DNA of 64,000 bases. It comes from Symsagittifera roscoffensis. Taxonomy: Eukaryota; Xenacoelomorpha; Acoela; Convolutidae. Below are positions 44,744 to 55,290 of the stretch, one piece after another (the first letter of the stretch is position 1; each line of letters begins with the position of its first letter). Below the pieces are notes generated by a model that was given only the letters and a program-made list of their open reading frames with translations, searched no databases and was not told the origin of the DNA. Where the stretch lies: contig NC_087068.1 of assembly GCF_963678635.1 (NCBI RefSeq), positions 52,054,563-52,118,562 on the forward strand, in the 5' to 3' direction. The translations under genes were made by a program, and so were the position numbers.

Positions 44744-47134
44744 GTGTTGGAAAATTGCATTCGTGTCTTATTTCACTCAAAATTCAGTTATCTTGAATTT
44801 TCCATTGATGTCAACGGAAAACGCAGACATTACTTTGTTTCTTGCGTCGATTGTAACGCTGTCACCAAAACATTCAACTACTTCGATATGAAGAAACACA
44901 TCGAGAAAGATCATCAAAAAGCTAGCATAGCGGGGAAGTCATACATTGTGTACTCTGCCAATGTAGACACTAAAGAAGTCATCTACCCACAGCCAATGAA
45001 TAATGGTATCGAGCTGCCAGAATCAGTTATTGACCCTCACTACGTGCCTGAGCGACACCACTATTGTCCCAGTGAGACGGAGAGTAGTTCTTCAGAATCA
45101 GAAAATGAAGAGCGAAACAACACGGAGCCAGAACCAGAGCCCAAGGAAAAAGCTTTCAAATGCGAATTTTGCATGGTTAGTTTTAAAAACAGAGCAATCT
45201 TGCGAAGGCATTTTCAGAATTTCCATCACATCACAGACAAAAACGTTCTAAACATGTTCCAAAAGTGCCATCTTATGTGCTTGAAAGGGAAGCCAAAATC
45301 GCGCTTTTTATGTACTAAATGTTTGACCATTCACGATGCTAAGTTTCGTCACAGTGATAGGTTTCATGAGCCGGTGTGGAAGAAAGTAAAATCGCTCTGG
45401 GATCTTCCAGACTCCATTCTGAAGCAAGCTCAGGTAAAGGATGAGGAAAAAAAGATAAATGGCTGAATAAAACGACATCCAATTTCGGAAAATTGCTCAA
45501 AAAGTACGAACAGATGAGGAAAAACCAGATGGTAAACAGCAAAGGCAATACTTTCAGCGAGGGGAATATGAGAGGGAAAATAAACCGAATAAGAACTGCA
45601 ATAATTACGACAAGAGGAGTGACAAATGTCTCGCGCCTCGAAGAATGGATCGCAATGTACCCGAAAGTGCAAGCGGGAAAGTCTGTAACCAACATGTTAA
45701 GAGACTTGAAGAATTTCATTGAGCACTTCTTGTGCTATGAAATCTGATCCTTCCAGCAAAAAGTTGATATCGAGGCCTTCAAATCGAAAATTCTGCAACT
45801 GATGGACCATGAGAACCGTCCGAACAGGAGCCGTCGGAACATTAGTCAGAAAGCTGATGCCAGCACTCTACCTCAAGTTCAGGACGTTCTGTTGATGAGG
45901 AACAGAATGTTGGAGTTTTTGGAGTTTACTCTGAAGGAGGACACTACTGAGTTAGCTGAGGAAGATATCAGAACTGTAACCTTAAACTTAGTGGGAATAA
46001 TGATACTCAGAAACAATTCCAGAGCCGGAACAGTCAATCTGTTCAGGACTGAGTTCCTGGAAAACTATTATTACTCTGAGTCACACCAACTGTATGCTAT
46101 AGAGCTGGCACCCAGAGGCCTCGAAAACATCAAGAAAGGTCCCGGAGAACGAGAGAGAATTGCTGCCTTACAAAAAATCTTCGAAAAAACACATAAGAAC
46201 TTTTATTGTGAGCGAATCAAAGTTCAAGCTCTTACGGAGCGGGAGATGATACTATTCCAGCGACTTGCTCGCGTTAGGCAACAGATGCACAAAGAGCATG
46301 TCTACTTGTTCGCTCCATTCAATGTAGCTGAAAAGCACACTCACGAGACGCAGAAAAACTACATGAGGTATTGGAGTAGTAAATGCCCGAAACAGCACGG
46401 ACTACCAAATTTGAGAATCAATGCAACCCAATACCGCAAGTTGATGGCATCCGACTGCAAAGAAAAAATCTGCAATCCATTACACCGCGATGCATTGAAC
46501 AAACACACTGGACATTCAGCTGAAACAGCTCAGAACTTTTATGAAGTGCACGTAGACAAACTGAGAAATGCTGCTATGGCGAGTCAATACACAGAGATGA
46601 CTTTACAGCAATGCTCATCTTCACAAGTTCCCATGCCAGCCTTCGAAAACCGTTTACACGCAGTTTTCCAGCCAGCCTTGCAAAATTCGGTCATTGAACC
46701 CAGACCCCATTGCAAGCTCAAGAATAAGACAGCCAAGAGAACATCGTTCAACCAGAGAGCGAGCTTGACAGCGAAAGCGATGTGAATATTGAAGAGTGTG
46801 AGGAAGACGAAGACAGTGAAGATGAAATGTTCGTTCCATCTAATAAACAGCATAACCGAAAAAAGCTCCAGAAGCTAAACCTCAAGAAATATCAGTGAGA
46901 AGAAAAAACAATCTGAATTTAATCCTCAATTTAATCAAAACTAGAGATTAAAGACATGCTCGCCAGAAGTACACGCTAACTGAGGAGGATAACCAAAGGC
47001 TGGCAGCGTTGTACATCGAATTTATGGAAAAGAGGGGCAACTTTTCGGCAAGTTTCCGGGATAAGAACCTCCCGATCAACTTAGATGCGGCGAAAAGCAT
47101 CTTCAAGCAAGTGACCAAGAAACTAGAAGCTTGA
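44744..47134 (+). pseudogene. Crypton-like tyrosine recombinase with C2H2 fingers
   Basis: Domain order: finger-like CVDCNAV...HIEKDH; a Ser/Glu-rich acidic linker; a C2H2 finger KCEFCMVSFKNRAILRRHF; a third Cys pair (CTKC); after a frame break, a helical core-binding region (WIAMYPKVQAGKSVTNMLRD); a catalytic-domain segment with NNSRAGTVNLF (candidate Arg); and NKHTGHSAETAQNFY with the His and a candidate nucleophile Tyr. An acidic tail and a SANT-like end (YTLTEEDNQRLAALYIEFM) follow. This resembles Crypton-type YR proteins of animals. Breaks: a frame change at the A7 run 45447-45453, a TGA at 45745, a frame change near 46740, and stops near 46890-46950. No RT is present, so DIRS is unlikely. 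The start codon is unclear; an early ATG is at about 44888. Confidence 0.6.
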
Positions 47135-47360
47135 GAAGAGAAAAGACTTGGAAGAAAACTATAATTGTCCGTAATTAAGTAAAACTATGATTCAATTTTT
47201 AAGTATTATTAGTGTCATTTGTTGTCATAACTTAAAAAAAGAAAGCCTTTATGAAAGACAAGGACAAAATACTGCCGGAAAAAATATAATCATAAAAATT
47301 AAATTCAAAAGTGTTTCTCTAGAACTCTTATTTTTCTTCAAGTTTTCTAAAAATTGGATT

Positions 47361-47478
47361 TTCTGGCAATTTTTCAAGACCATTAACTAATTTATAAATA
47401 GAACAAATCCCGATAAATTTACTGTCAAACGTTACCTAACAAATGCTCTATAAATTGACAGAGTTTCAGAAATATTGA
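47361..47478 (+). repeat. Direct repeat of the palindrome arm
   Basis: About 118 bases (TTCTGGCAATTTTT, TTATAAATAGA, TGTCAAACGTTAC) match 42875-42990 in the same orientation at roughly three-quarters identity. These two copies bracket the recombinase region and may mark the ends of that element. Confidence 0.7.
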
Positions 47479-47530
47479 CAAATCATTCACAGTCTTTCTT
47501 TTTCTCGCGGTAAATTGATTTTGATCACTT

Positions 47531-48060
47531 GACTTTGTGCCTCCAAAGCCTTAGTTGTGCTAGGAGGGCCTTGGCTTCGAAAAAAAAAGAAAAATGAGAA
47601 CTTAAAGTTCCAAAAAAAGAGAAAAGTTTTCTCACAAAAAAAAACACGCGACTTGATGCATTAACTTGTTAAATTTTTTTCATATTGTTCTCAAATACAG
47701 TAACTCATTTTCGTGCAGTATGTTGATTGGATCACTCGACTTTGTGCCTCCAAAAGCCTTAGTTGCGCTAGGAGGGGCTTAGTTGAGTGATCGGGTGAGT
47801 TGTTTATGACTTTGTGCCTCCATAAGCCTTAGTTGTGCTAGGAGGGGCTTAGTTGTCTACAATTCATCCTTTGTAGTTGATTGTTGTTGTTGACGTATAT
47901 TAATTTTGATCACTTGACTTTGTGCCTCCAAAAGCCTTAGTTGTGCTAGGAGGGGCTTAGTTGAGTAATCGGTGGGTTGTTTATGACTTTGTGCCTCCAT
48001 AAGCCTTAGTTGTGCTAGGAGGGGCTTAGTTGTCTACAATTCATCTTTTGCAGTTTATTG
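47531..48060 (+). repeat. Cluster of five short direct repeats
   Basis: GACTTTGTGCCTCCA(A/T)AAGCC followed by TTAGTTGTGCTAGGAGGGGC occurs at 47531, 47738, 47808, 47916 and 47985. Copies 2+3 and 4+5 form a higher-order duplication of about 178 bases. Flanking A-rich stretches (GGCTTCGAAAAAAAAAGAAAA, then AAGTTCC) at 47571 and 48100 are also duplicated. Confidence 0.8.
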
Positions 48061-48069
48061 TCGTTTTAC

Positions 48070-48600
48070 ATTTACATAGTTTAAAAAAAAAGAAAGCCTT
48101 GGCTTCGAAAAAAAAAGAAAAATGAGAACTTCAAGTTCCAAAAAAGAGAAAGCTTTCTCACAAAAAAAAAGAAAAAAAGCCAAAAAATTTTTTGGGATTG
48201 ATGGTGCCCGCCTCCCCGTTGGCGGTCCTGGATAGTCCTGCAAAACTTCAGGGTGAACTGAGAGGCACCAAAAAAATTCTGAAAAAGAAAAAATCATAGA
48301 GAAAACCTTTACTTGAAAAAAAAACAAAAAGATTTGAAGACCATATATTGATTAAGTCGGACTGAGCATAAATAAGAAGACTTATATAAGTGTGTACAGT
48401 TTTAATTATATATGTATATAAATTATATGTAAATATTTATATTTTAGGGCTAGGTTTATATATATATAAATATGTACGAGTATATATACTTTGTCAGTTT
48501 TTAATCACTTTTGGAGGATTCTGGGTCATTTTTAAGCGTTTCTGGGTTTTCTGTGTTTTTTTGCGTTTTAGGGTCAATCCCATCGGTTTCGGTATATTTC
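48070..48600. other. Non-coding stretch before the LINE
   Basis: A-rich and TA-rich sequence including a (TA)-rich patch at 48400-48485. From 48500 words such as CACTTTTGGA foreshadow the LINE 5' repeat. Confidence 0.4.
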
Positions 48601-48924
48601 AGTCACTTTTGGAGATTTTTGGATTTAGAAGTCATTTCTAGAGGTTTTTGGGGATAGAAGCAAATTTGACAGTTTTAGGCCTTTTTTTGCACAATTTTGG
48701 GCCAACTTCTTGCGTTTTTATGTTTTCCGGTGATTTGGGATGTTTTTGGGCTAACCCTAAGGTTTCACGGCTATTTTTGCCCAATTTGGGGATTTTAAAC
48801 CGTTTTTGGGGAAAATGAGACCCGAGTCACTTTGTGAGCTTCTAGTTAGCCCTAACCCTAAATCTAAATTTCCAAAGTCACTTTCTGAGCCTGTTCAGTC
48901 CTTTTCTGAGAATGGTCTGACCCG

Positions 48925-48995
48925 AGTCACTTTCTGAGAAGGGTTTTGTCCCTAGTTCGAGTCACTTTCTGAGCGACCCTTCTCAGAAAGTGACT
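48925..48995 (+). promoter_or_regulatory. Competing hairpins before the LINE ORF (copy 1)
   Basis: CTCAGAAAGTGACT (48982-48995) can pair with 48960-48973 (14 bp, 8-base loop). The longer 48977-48995 can pair instead with 48925-48943 (19 bp, 33-base loop). The 3' arm cannot pair with both. The ORF ATG at 49021 follows 26 bases later. RNA roles such as translation control or 5' processing are inference. Confidence 0.6.
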
Positions 48996-49020
48996 GAACT
49001 AGGACCTGAAAAGTAGGCTC

Positions 49021-49710
49021 ATGGCACTCAATCGGGAGGTAAAACTCATCACGAAAGAGTGCAAGGTCCGGGCGGATGAGGCGGGTCTTCATCGTTATGA
49101 AGATCTGTCGACTGAAAACTCAGTGAGAGAGGCTTACAGAATGCTGAAAGAGACAATCAGAACCTACCACATCACCTGGTTTGACAGAGCCAGGAAATCA
49201 ATCGGGCCAAGCAACATGCAGATTAAACTGCATTACGAAGAACTCTTCAAAGAGAGAAAAGCCATGGATGTCAAACTCAAAGGTCAGATACTAGAGGAGA
49301 CGCCATACGAGATGCTCAATCCTCCTACACGAGCAGAAACGAAGTTTGCTATTAACTCAAGGTCATCGGGCAAAGGTCATCAATTGGTTCCTGTAATCAA
49401 TGCAAGCTTCAATAACTTTTGGGAAGGAACATCGGATACCCCAAAAGCGTTTAAGGACGCAAAAGTTATTAGCCTGTTCAAGAAGGGTGAAAAAACTCTA
49501 CCATCTAACTATCGATCGATTTTTCTGCTAGACGCTGAAGGAAAAGTATTTTGTAAAATATTGAAAAATCGAATCGAAAGAAGTACGGACCAAACACTAG
49601 ATGACCTGCAATTCGGTTTCAGAACAGGCAGGAGCACGCTGCAAGCGATATGGACCTTAAAAAGAAGGATCCAAAAAGCTCGTGACTCGAGGAAAAAGCT
49701 AGTACTAATC
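49021..49710 (+). pseudogene. Truncated LINE RT ORF (first tandem copy)
   Basis: ATG at 49021; N-terminal helices, then RT entry motifs PPTRAETKFAINSRSSGKGH, KVISLFKKGEKTLPSNYRS, DDLQFGFRTGRSTLQAIW and KARDSRKKLVLI. It then reads into the next 5' non-coding repeat and stops at 49771. It lacks the catalytic boxes. No endonuclease precedes it. Confidence 0.8.
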
Positions 49711-50040
49711 ACTTTCGGTCACTTTTGGGGATTTTTGGATTTAGAAGTCATTTCTAGAGGTTTTTGGGGATAGAAGCAAATTTGACAGTTTTAGGCCTTT
49801 TTTTGCACAATTTTGGGCCAACTTCTTGCGTTTTTATATTTTCCGGTGATTTGGGATGTTTTTGGGCTAACCCTAAGGTTTCACGGCTATTTTTGCCCAA
49901 TTTGGGGATTTTAAACCCTTTTTGGGAAAAATGAGACCCGAGTCACTTTGTGAGCTTCTAGTTAGCCCTAGCCCTAAATCTAAATTTCCAAAGTCACTTT
50001 CTGAGCCTGTTCAGTCCTTTTCTGAGAATGATCTGACCCG

Positions 50041-50111
50041 AGTCACTTTCTGAGAAGGGTTTTGTCCCTAGTTCGAGTCACTTTCTGAGCGACCCTTCTC
50101 AGAAAGTGACT
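50041..50111 (+). promoter_or_regulatory. Competing hairpins before the LINE ORF (copy 2)
   Basis: Exact counterpart of 48925-48995 at +1116, again 26 bases before the ATG (50137). Both alternative stems are unchanged. Confidence 0.6.
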
Positions 50112-50136
50112 GAACTAGGACCTGAAAAGTAGGCTC

Positions 50137-52480
50137 ATGGCACTCAATCGGGAGGTAAAACTCATCACGAAAGAGTGCAAGGTCCGGGCGGATGAGGCGG
50201 GTCTTCATCGTTATGAAGATCTGTCGACTGAAAACTCAGTGAGACAGGCTTACAGAATGCTGAAAGAGACACTCAGAACCTACCGCATCACCTGGTTTGA
50301 CAGAGCCAGGAAATCAATCGGGCCAAGCAACATGCAGATTAAACTGCATTACGAAGAACTCTTCAAAGAGAGAAAAGCCATGCATGTCAAACTCAAAGGT
50401 CAGATACTAGAGGAGACGCCATACGAGATGCTCAATCCTCCTACACGAGCAGAAACGAAGTTTGCTATTAACTCAAGGTCATCGGGCAAAGGTCATCAAT
50501 TGGTTCCTGTAATCAATGCAAGCTTCAATAACTTTTGGGAAGGAACATCGGATACCCCAAAAGCGTTTAAGGACGCAAAAGTTATTAGCCTGTTCAAAAA
50601 GGGTGAAAAAACTCTACCATCTAACTATCGATCGATTTTTCTGCTAGACGCTGAAGGAAAAGTATTTTGTAAAATATTGAAAAATCGAATCGAAAGAAGT
50701 ATGGACCAAACACTAGATGACCTGCAATTCGGTTTCAGAACAGGCAGGAGCACGCTGCAAGTGATATGGACCGTAAAAAGAAGGATCCAAAAAGCTCGTG
50801 ACTCGAGGAAAAAGCTAGTACTAATCTTCATTGATTTGGTTAAAGCTTTTGACTCAGTGGACAGGACAACACTGTTCAATGTTCTCAAAGATCGGAGTGT
50901 AGCAAACCCTCTCAAGAGATTAATTTGGGATCTTCATGATGAGGCAGAGCGGGAGATTGACAAACAAAATAAGTTTGTTCCAGGAAGAGGAGTGAGACAA
51001 GGGTGTGTAGTCGGCCCCACACTCTTCAATCTGGTGTTTGATGACGTGTGCAAGAAAGTGCTCAAATAGAGTTCGGATCTGAATCACCTTGCATACGCGG
51101 ATGATTTAGTTCTGATCTCTGAATCACCTGCAGATGCCCATAAAGTCTGGATGCATTTAATCGGGAAGTCCAGAGGGCAGGGATGGAGATTTCACTCAGA
51201 AAGACTGAAGTAATGGTGGTCAATAGTGATGGCCCGAGTGATATCATCCTTAATGGTGCAAAAATAAAAAAGGTGAGATCCTTTAATTATCTTGGAAGGC
51301 CTTTGAACGTTGAAGGAGAAATCAGTGACGCAGTTTCCAACAACTGCAGGAAAGCACGGACCGCGATTGTAAAAAATGAGACCAGCACTAACAAGCAGCG
51401 CATTGAGAGTCAGAACGAAAGTAAAGTTAGTAGAGACCTCTATCAAGCCCACTCTACTGTATGGCCTGGAGACAGCTGTAATTAGAAAAGTCGACTTCGG
51501 AAAGTTAACCGCTGTGCTAAACAAGGCCAGAAGAATGATCCTGAAACTAGACAGCAAGAGAACCTGCACAAATGTCGAAATTGCAGAGAAAGTACCGTTA
51601 AGGAATATAGAAGTGGAGTTAGCGGTAAAAAGGGCTAATCTTTGGGCCTCAATTGTGAAGCTCAAAGTAGATGCTGTCAAATCTCAAGCTGTGAAATGCA
51701 AGGTGTATGCAAAGGACTCGTTGCGAACCTTCGATTTAGATCTAGAAAGACTTGGGATCATCAGGAAAGAAGAGTGGATAAAAGATCCGAAACCACTCAA
51801 GTATAACAACGAGGTCGACCAGAGTACTCAAAGGATGGTCGGCTCGCGCCCTCAAACTGTACCCTGTGAAGCGGGGAGCTGCTCTTTAAATTTTGCTGAA
51901 AGACAAGAGATGCTAAGGCATCCGAGAAGGGACCATGAGGCACTGGAAGAACAAGACAATCTCCAGATGACCCCCTTTATCTCAATAATCCCGAAAGATA
52001 ACTACAACTGTCCAGCTGCGAGGTGCAAGAAGCAGTACAAGACGCTTGGATGGTTGAAGAGCCATGTTGCCCTGGCTCACCCTCAGTGCACTTTGATCAA
52101 AAGCACTGATGTTGTTGGAAACGATGACAGTGAGGATCTTCTTGAAGATCAGATTCACCGAATCGACCAAGACGAACGAGATCAAGACGAACGAGATCAA
52201 GGAGAAAGAGAACGAGATCAAGAGGCGGTTGCAGAGGATCAGATACTACCCGCAATGCGCCAGGCAGCTATCAGTGCCCCAAATGTCCAAGGAAGTACAC
52301 TGTGTTGAAGAGTGTACAGAATCAGTTTGCAGAAGAATGTCTGGTCGTACCGCCGTCAGCAGCCTGTACGTGGAAGAGAGACTGGAAGCTCTCAAGCCCG
52401 AAATACTTCCAGCCGAGATCGTCCCTAATCGCGGGTCTGACTTTCCTTTATGCCAACTCCTCAAAGGTCCGTAGGCTAAA
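50137..52480 (+). pseudogene. LINE RT with C-terminal zinc fingers (second tandem copy)
   Basis: RT boxes in order: FIDLVKAFDSVDRTTLF, GRGVRQGCVVGPTLFNLVF, a TAG stop at 51067, then HLAYADDLVLIS with the catalytic YADD intact, KTEVMVVNSDG, NYLGRPLN, and after frame changes LLYGLETAV. The C-terminus has a C2H2-like finger (CEAGSCSLNF...HPRRDH), a good one (CPAARCKKQYKTLGWLKSHV with a second His), a DQDER repeat and, in another frame, CPQCARQLSVPQ. C-terminal fingers after RT are known in several animal LINE groups. The frame is broken at 51067, near 51180, near 51370 and near 52260. The family resembles RTE/CR1-group elements, but the clade is uncertain without the endonuclease. Confidence 0.75.
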
Positions 52481-52494
52481 TACCTGTCGATTGG

Positions 52495-53130
52495 AGTAGC
52501 TTAGTACTCTATCAAAGGGAGGGGCACACCGAGGACATCCTGGTCAGGGATGTCTCCAACTATTTGTGGTGGCCCCACATAAATAATGACATCTTAAACT
52601 TAGCAGAAGAATGCAGAGATTGCACCAGATATGGTAAGAATGCTAAGTATTACATTCCTAAAATTTATCTAAGCCTGTACCCTTGCTAACGCAGCCGGGT
52701 CAGTTAGTTCAACTCGATTACGCAGGGCCATTAGCAGACCATAAGGAAAAATATATATATATATAAATGTAGTGGCAATAGACAGATACTCGAAATTCCC
52801 GTCGGTTAAAATTACAAAATCCGCGGTAAGACTCGTTAATTAATTTTCTACGCCCTTACATTGACACGCATGGTATTGCCGAGTCAATCAAAACCGATCA
52901 ATTCTCCGGATTTAAAGGGAAGCAATGAAAAAATTTTGCACTGAGAACAATATAGAACAAAAACAATTCTGTCCGGTGGGAGATCACCGAGGGTGTGGCT
53001 TGGTCGAGAGAACAATCTAAACAAAAAAGAAAGACTGAGTGTCAGGCTAATGGATGAAAACGAGCTAATTTGCTGCAAACATCAGATTTTGGATCTCATT
53101 ACCTGGACGAACCAACACCCCCATTGAAAA
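52495..53130 (+). pseudogene. Old Ty3/gypsy element, right part (integrase)
   Basis: Broken frames encode the integrase zinc-binding end (GHTEDILVRDVSNYLWWPHI then ECRDCTRYGK) and the catalytic core (QLVQLDYAGPLADHKEK; VVAIDRYSKFPSVKIT; later PVGDHRGCGLVERTI with the final Glu). This continues the copy whose gag-to-RNase H part is at 39588-42480. The join with the LINE end is at about 52490. Confidence 0.75.
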
Positions 53131-54754
53131 ACGCGCCTTCATCTGAGCCAGGGTTTTCTTCGGCATCTGCAGTTTTGGAATTTCAAGTTAGTCTTATCGA
53201 CTAACAATTGTTTTGAAATTAAATCAGCGATTTGAATCATGATAATTTTGTTTTCAAAAATTCCTGAAATCTGAGAAAAAAAATGTCCAGTGCTGAAATT
53301 ATGAACCAATCCGCTTTGCAAAAGTATGAGTCGGCAGAGAGCAGGGATAAATCAAGCGCTCGCATGAATAATGCTGCTGAAAACATGGAAAATGGAAATA
53401 GTTGCTCAAAATTTCGGAACGGTCATGAAAAGGCACGTAGATGAAAGCGTCCGAATTCAGAACTGCATCCAAAGCCGGTAAGGAGAGAATAACAAATTTA
53501 TTTTTTGAAAATCTCACTACCTGTTGAGTGATTAAAAATTAAACTTAGGCCCGCTTGCTGACGTTTCAGCCGCAAAACCAGCTGCGACGGCTGAAAACCC
53601 GAACCAAGTTAATTTCAACAATATAAACATGGTGTCATTGAACGCTATTAGAAAGTACGGACGAAAAGTGGGTTAAACTGTGGTCAGATGAAGAAAACAT
53701 GACTCATATGATCTCGCCTAAGAATTAGCTGGATAACACTGTAGATCGCGTTCCGACTCAGAGCGAAAATATATTTGGGAAGGTTCGTAGTGGCAGTTTT
53801 TGATTTATGTGTGATCTTTGAAACTTTTTACATCACAACTTTTTTCCTAACCAAGAGGAAGCTCATCTGCAAGCTTTTCCTTTTTTTGTTTAGAGGCAGC
53901 CAAAAAGAAATATGCTAACATCTCTCCAGGCTTACGAGCTGGCTAAACAGAGTTCCAATCGCAGAGGAAATGAGCTCATTGATAAAAAGAGGAAAAATGA
54001 AAAGACCATTGCTGAAGTTGCTCTAGCAAGATCAAGCGTCCGGATAAGCCAAAATGAGGGAACTTCTCTCAGGCACACATACCTTCGAAAAACCACAACA
54101 AGCAACTATTAGAAATAAAATCATGGGGTAGATAGGTTTAAATGGTTAGTTGTTTTGTTAATCTAACCGTAATTATCCACGAAATAATTTTCTTGTTCTA
54201 CAGAAACTCAATTATTTCCTCAAACAATTTCATTTAATATGAAAATAGTTTTCCTATTTAATGTTTGATAGTGTTCCAATTTTATAACAGCGTTGTCGAT
54301 GATTAGATAAATATACGCTCTGTGTCACTTAGAGTTAAGTTTTCTACTCAGCGTTTCTAAGAAAGCGCAATATTTCATAGAGACATTTAGGAAAACAAGG
54401 CAATTTGCGAGTTTGAGGTAGTTTTTTTAAGCTCGAATGTTAGGTTTATTCAAAACTGAAGAGGTCGATGGGACCAATTTTCCCCCGATTGACCGGGTGA
54501 GAAAAGTCGGTTCTGATTTTCCAATCGAGTGAACAAGAAGACTGTCTTTTAGCATGCAAAAATGCCAAATTTGTTGGATCGATCTCGTGATTGGCGGAAA
54601 GTTTAGTGGACGGGCATATTGTACGAGATCTTGTTGAAACGGCTGGTAGGTCTGCAAGAATTGTAACGTCAAGGCTTATGTCAGATCGCCTCTTCAAAAA
54701 AACACATTAATGAGAACGGCTCATAGAACTGTTACGAAGAATTGCTAAACGCAT
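53131..54754 (+). other. Possible decayed exons upstream of the SET segment
   Basis: Several splice-like signals border short open stretches: a donor GCCG|GTAAGG at about 53477, an acceptor TTAAACTTAG at about 53549, and an acceptor TTTGTTTAG at about 53893 followed by a charged frame (AYELAKQSSNRRGNELIDKK, then RARSSVRIS-like sequence) to 54112. They may be exons of the gene that carries the SET segment, but the frames do not join cleanly. The region 54427-54697 is open on both strands without a clear match. Confidence 0.2.
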
Positions 54755-55177
54755 ATGAAGTTATTTCGTCTAAGTTTTCAAGACAATATGACAGTTACGG
54801 TGGCTATTTTCTTATATCTGAAGGCGATGAGGTCATCAAAAGGTGAGTATGACCTTTCTAGTCTGGACAATTCCGTAGTAAGTTTTAGGACTCGGAGAAA
54901 AATACGCCCCGGTCAAGAGATTTTTGTAAAATATGGGCCCGAGTTTTTCGACAAATGTGAATGTCATTGCTTAACTTGTGCTTCTAAAACTGGCGAAACA
55001 CTTCTGCCTGAAATTCATAGAACAGGCGTATCAAAAGGTGCAATCAAATGCGAAAACTCGAATCCAATTTCAACAACTCCAAACCACGTAACTTTGCCGT
55101 GCTCTACTTCAAAAATGCATCCGGATGCCAGTAAAACAAAAAATGGAGGAATACGGGGAGTTTTTTGGTTCACATGA
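54755..55177 (+). CDS. SET-domain C-terminal half with post-SET Cys cluster
   Basis: The frame contains VVSFRTRRKIRPGQEIFVKY then GPEFFDKCECHCLTC. The pattern (basic strand, PGQEI, an aromatic-Gly turn, then a Cys-rich post-SET) is that of SET lysine methyltransferases, closest in my reading to the SUV4-20 (KMT5B/C) type. The NHxCxPN motif that should lie just before TVTVAIFLYLKA is not preserved (FRLSFQDN), so the enzyme is probably dead, or an exon border hides the true sequence. A possible acceptor (AAGTTTTAG) at about 54889 would make the rest an exon. The tail is Ser/Thr/Asn-rich. A gypsy element is inserted 114 bases after the stop. Confidence 0.45.
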   Translation: MKLFRLSFQDNMTVTVAIFLYLKAMRSSKGEYDLSSLDNSVVSFRTRRKIRPGQEIFVKYGPEFFDKCECHCLTCASKTGETLLPEIHRTGVSKGAIKCENSNPISTTPNHVTLPCSTSKMHPDASKTKNGGIRGVFWFT

Positions 55178-55231
55178 TTTTGTAAGCGACGCAGTTCACT
55201 TATCAGAAACCAAAGACCTAATCCTTATCGG

Positions 55232-55290
55232 AAACCTAATGAAAGAAGTCCAGAAGTGAAACAACTTGAATGAGTTGTAAGTCGCCTGTA
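55232..55290 (+). repeat. 59-bp direct repeat, left of the gypsy element
   Basis: Starts AAACCTAATGAAAGAAGTCC and ends GTCGCCTGTA, directly against the 5' LTR. It recurs at 62897-62955 with one visible difference (AAACAACTTG versus AAACATCTTG). Confidence 0.95.

Larger units (their letters stand above)
48603..50834 (+). repeat. Tandem duplication of a LINE 5' end, period 1116
   Basis: 48603-49710 and 49719-50826 are nearly identical. Each holds about 420 bases of 5' non-coding DNA and the first 230 codons of an RT ORF. The first copy breaks off in RT just after KKLVLI and re-enters 5' non-coding sequence; the second continues through the whole RT. Only a few base differences are seen over 1.1 kb, so the duplication is young. 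Confidence 0.9.

Noticed and set aside
47531-48060. CRISPR-like array
   Set aside because: The spacing is irregular, the spacers are themselves duplicated, and the window is eukaryotic with no cas-like genes.
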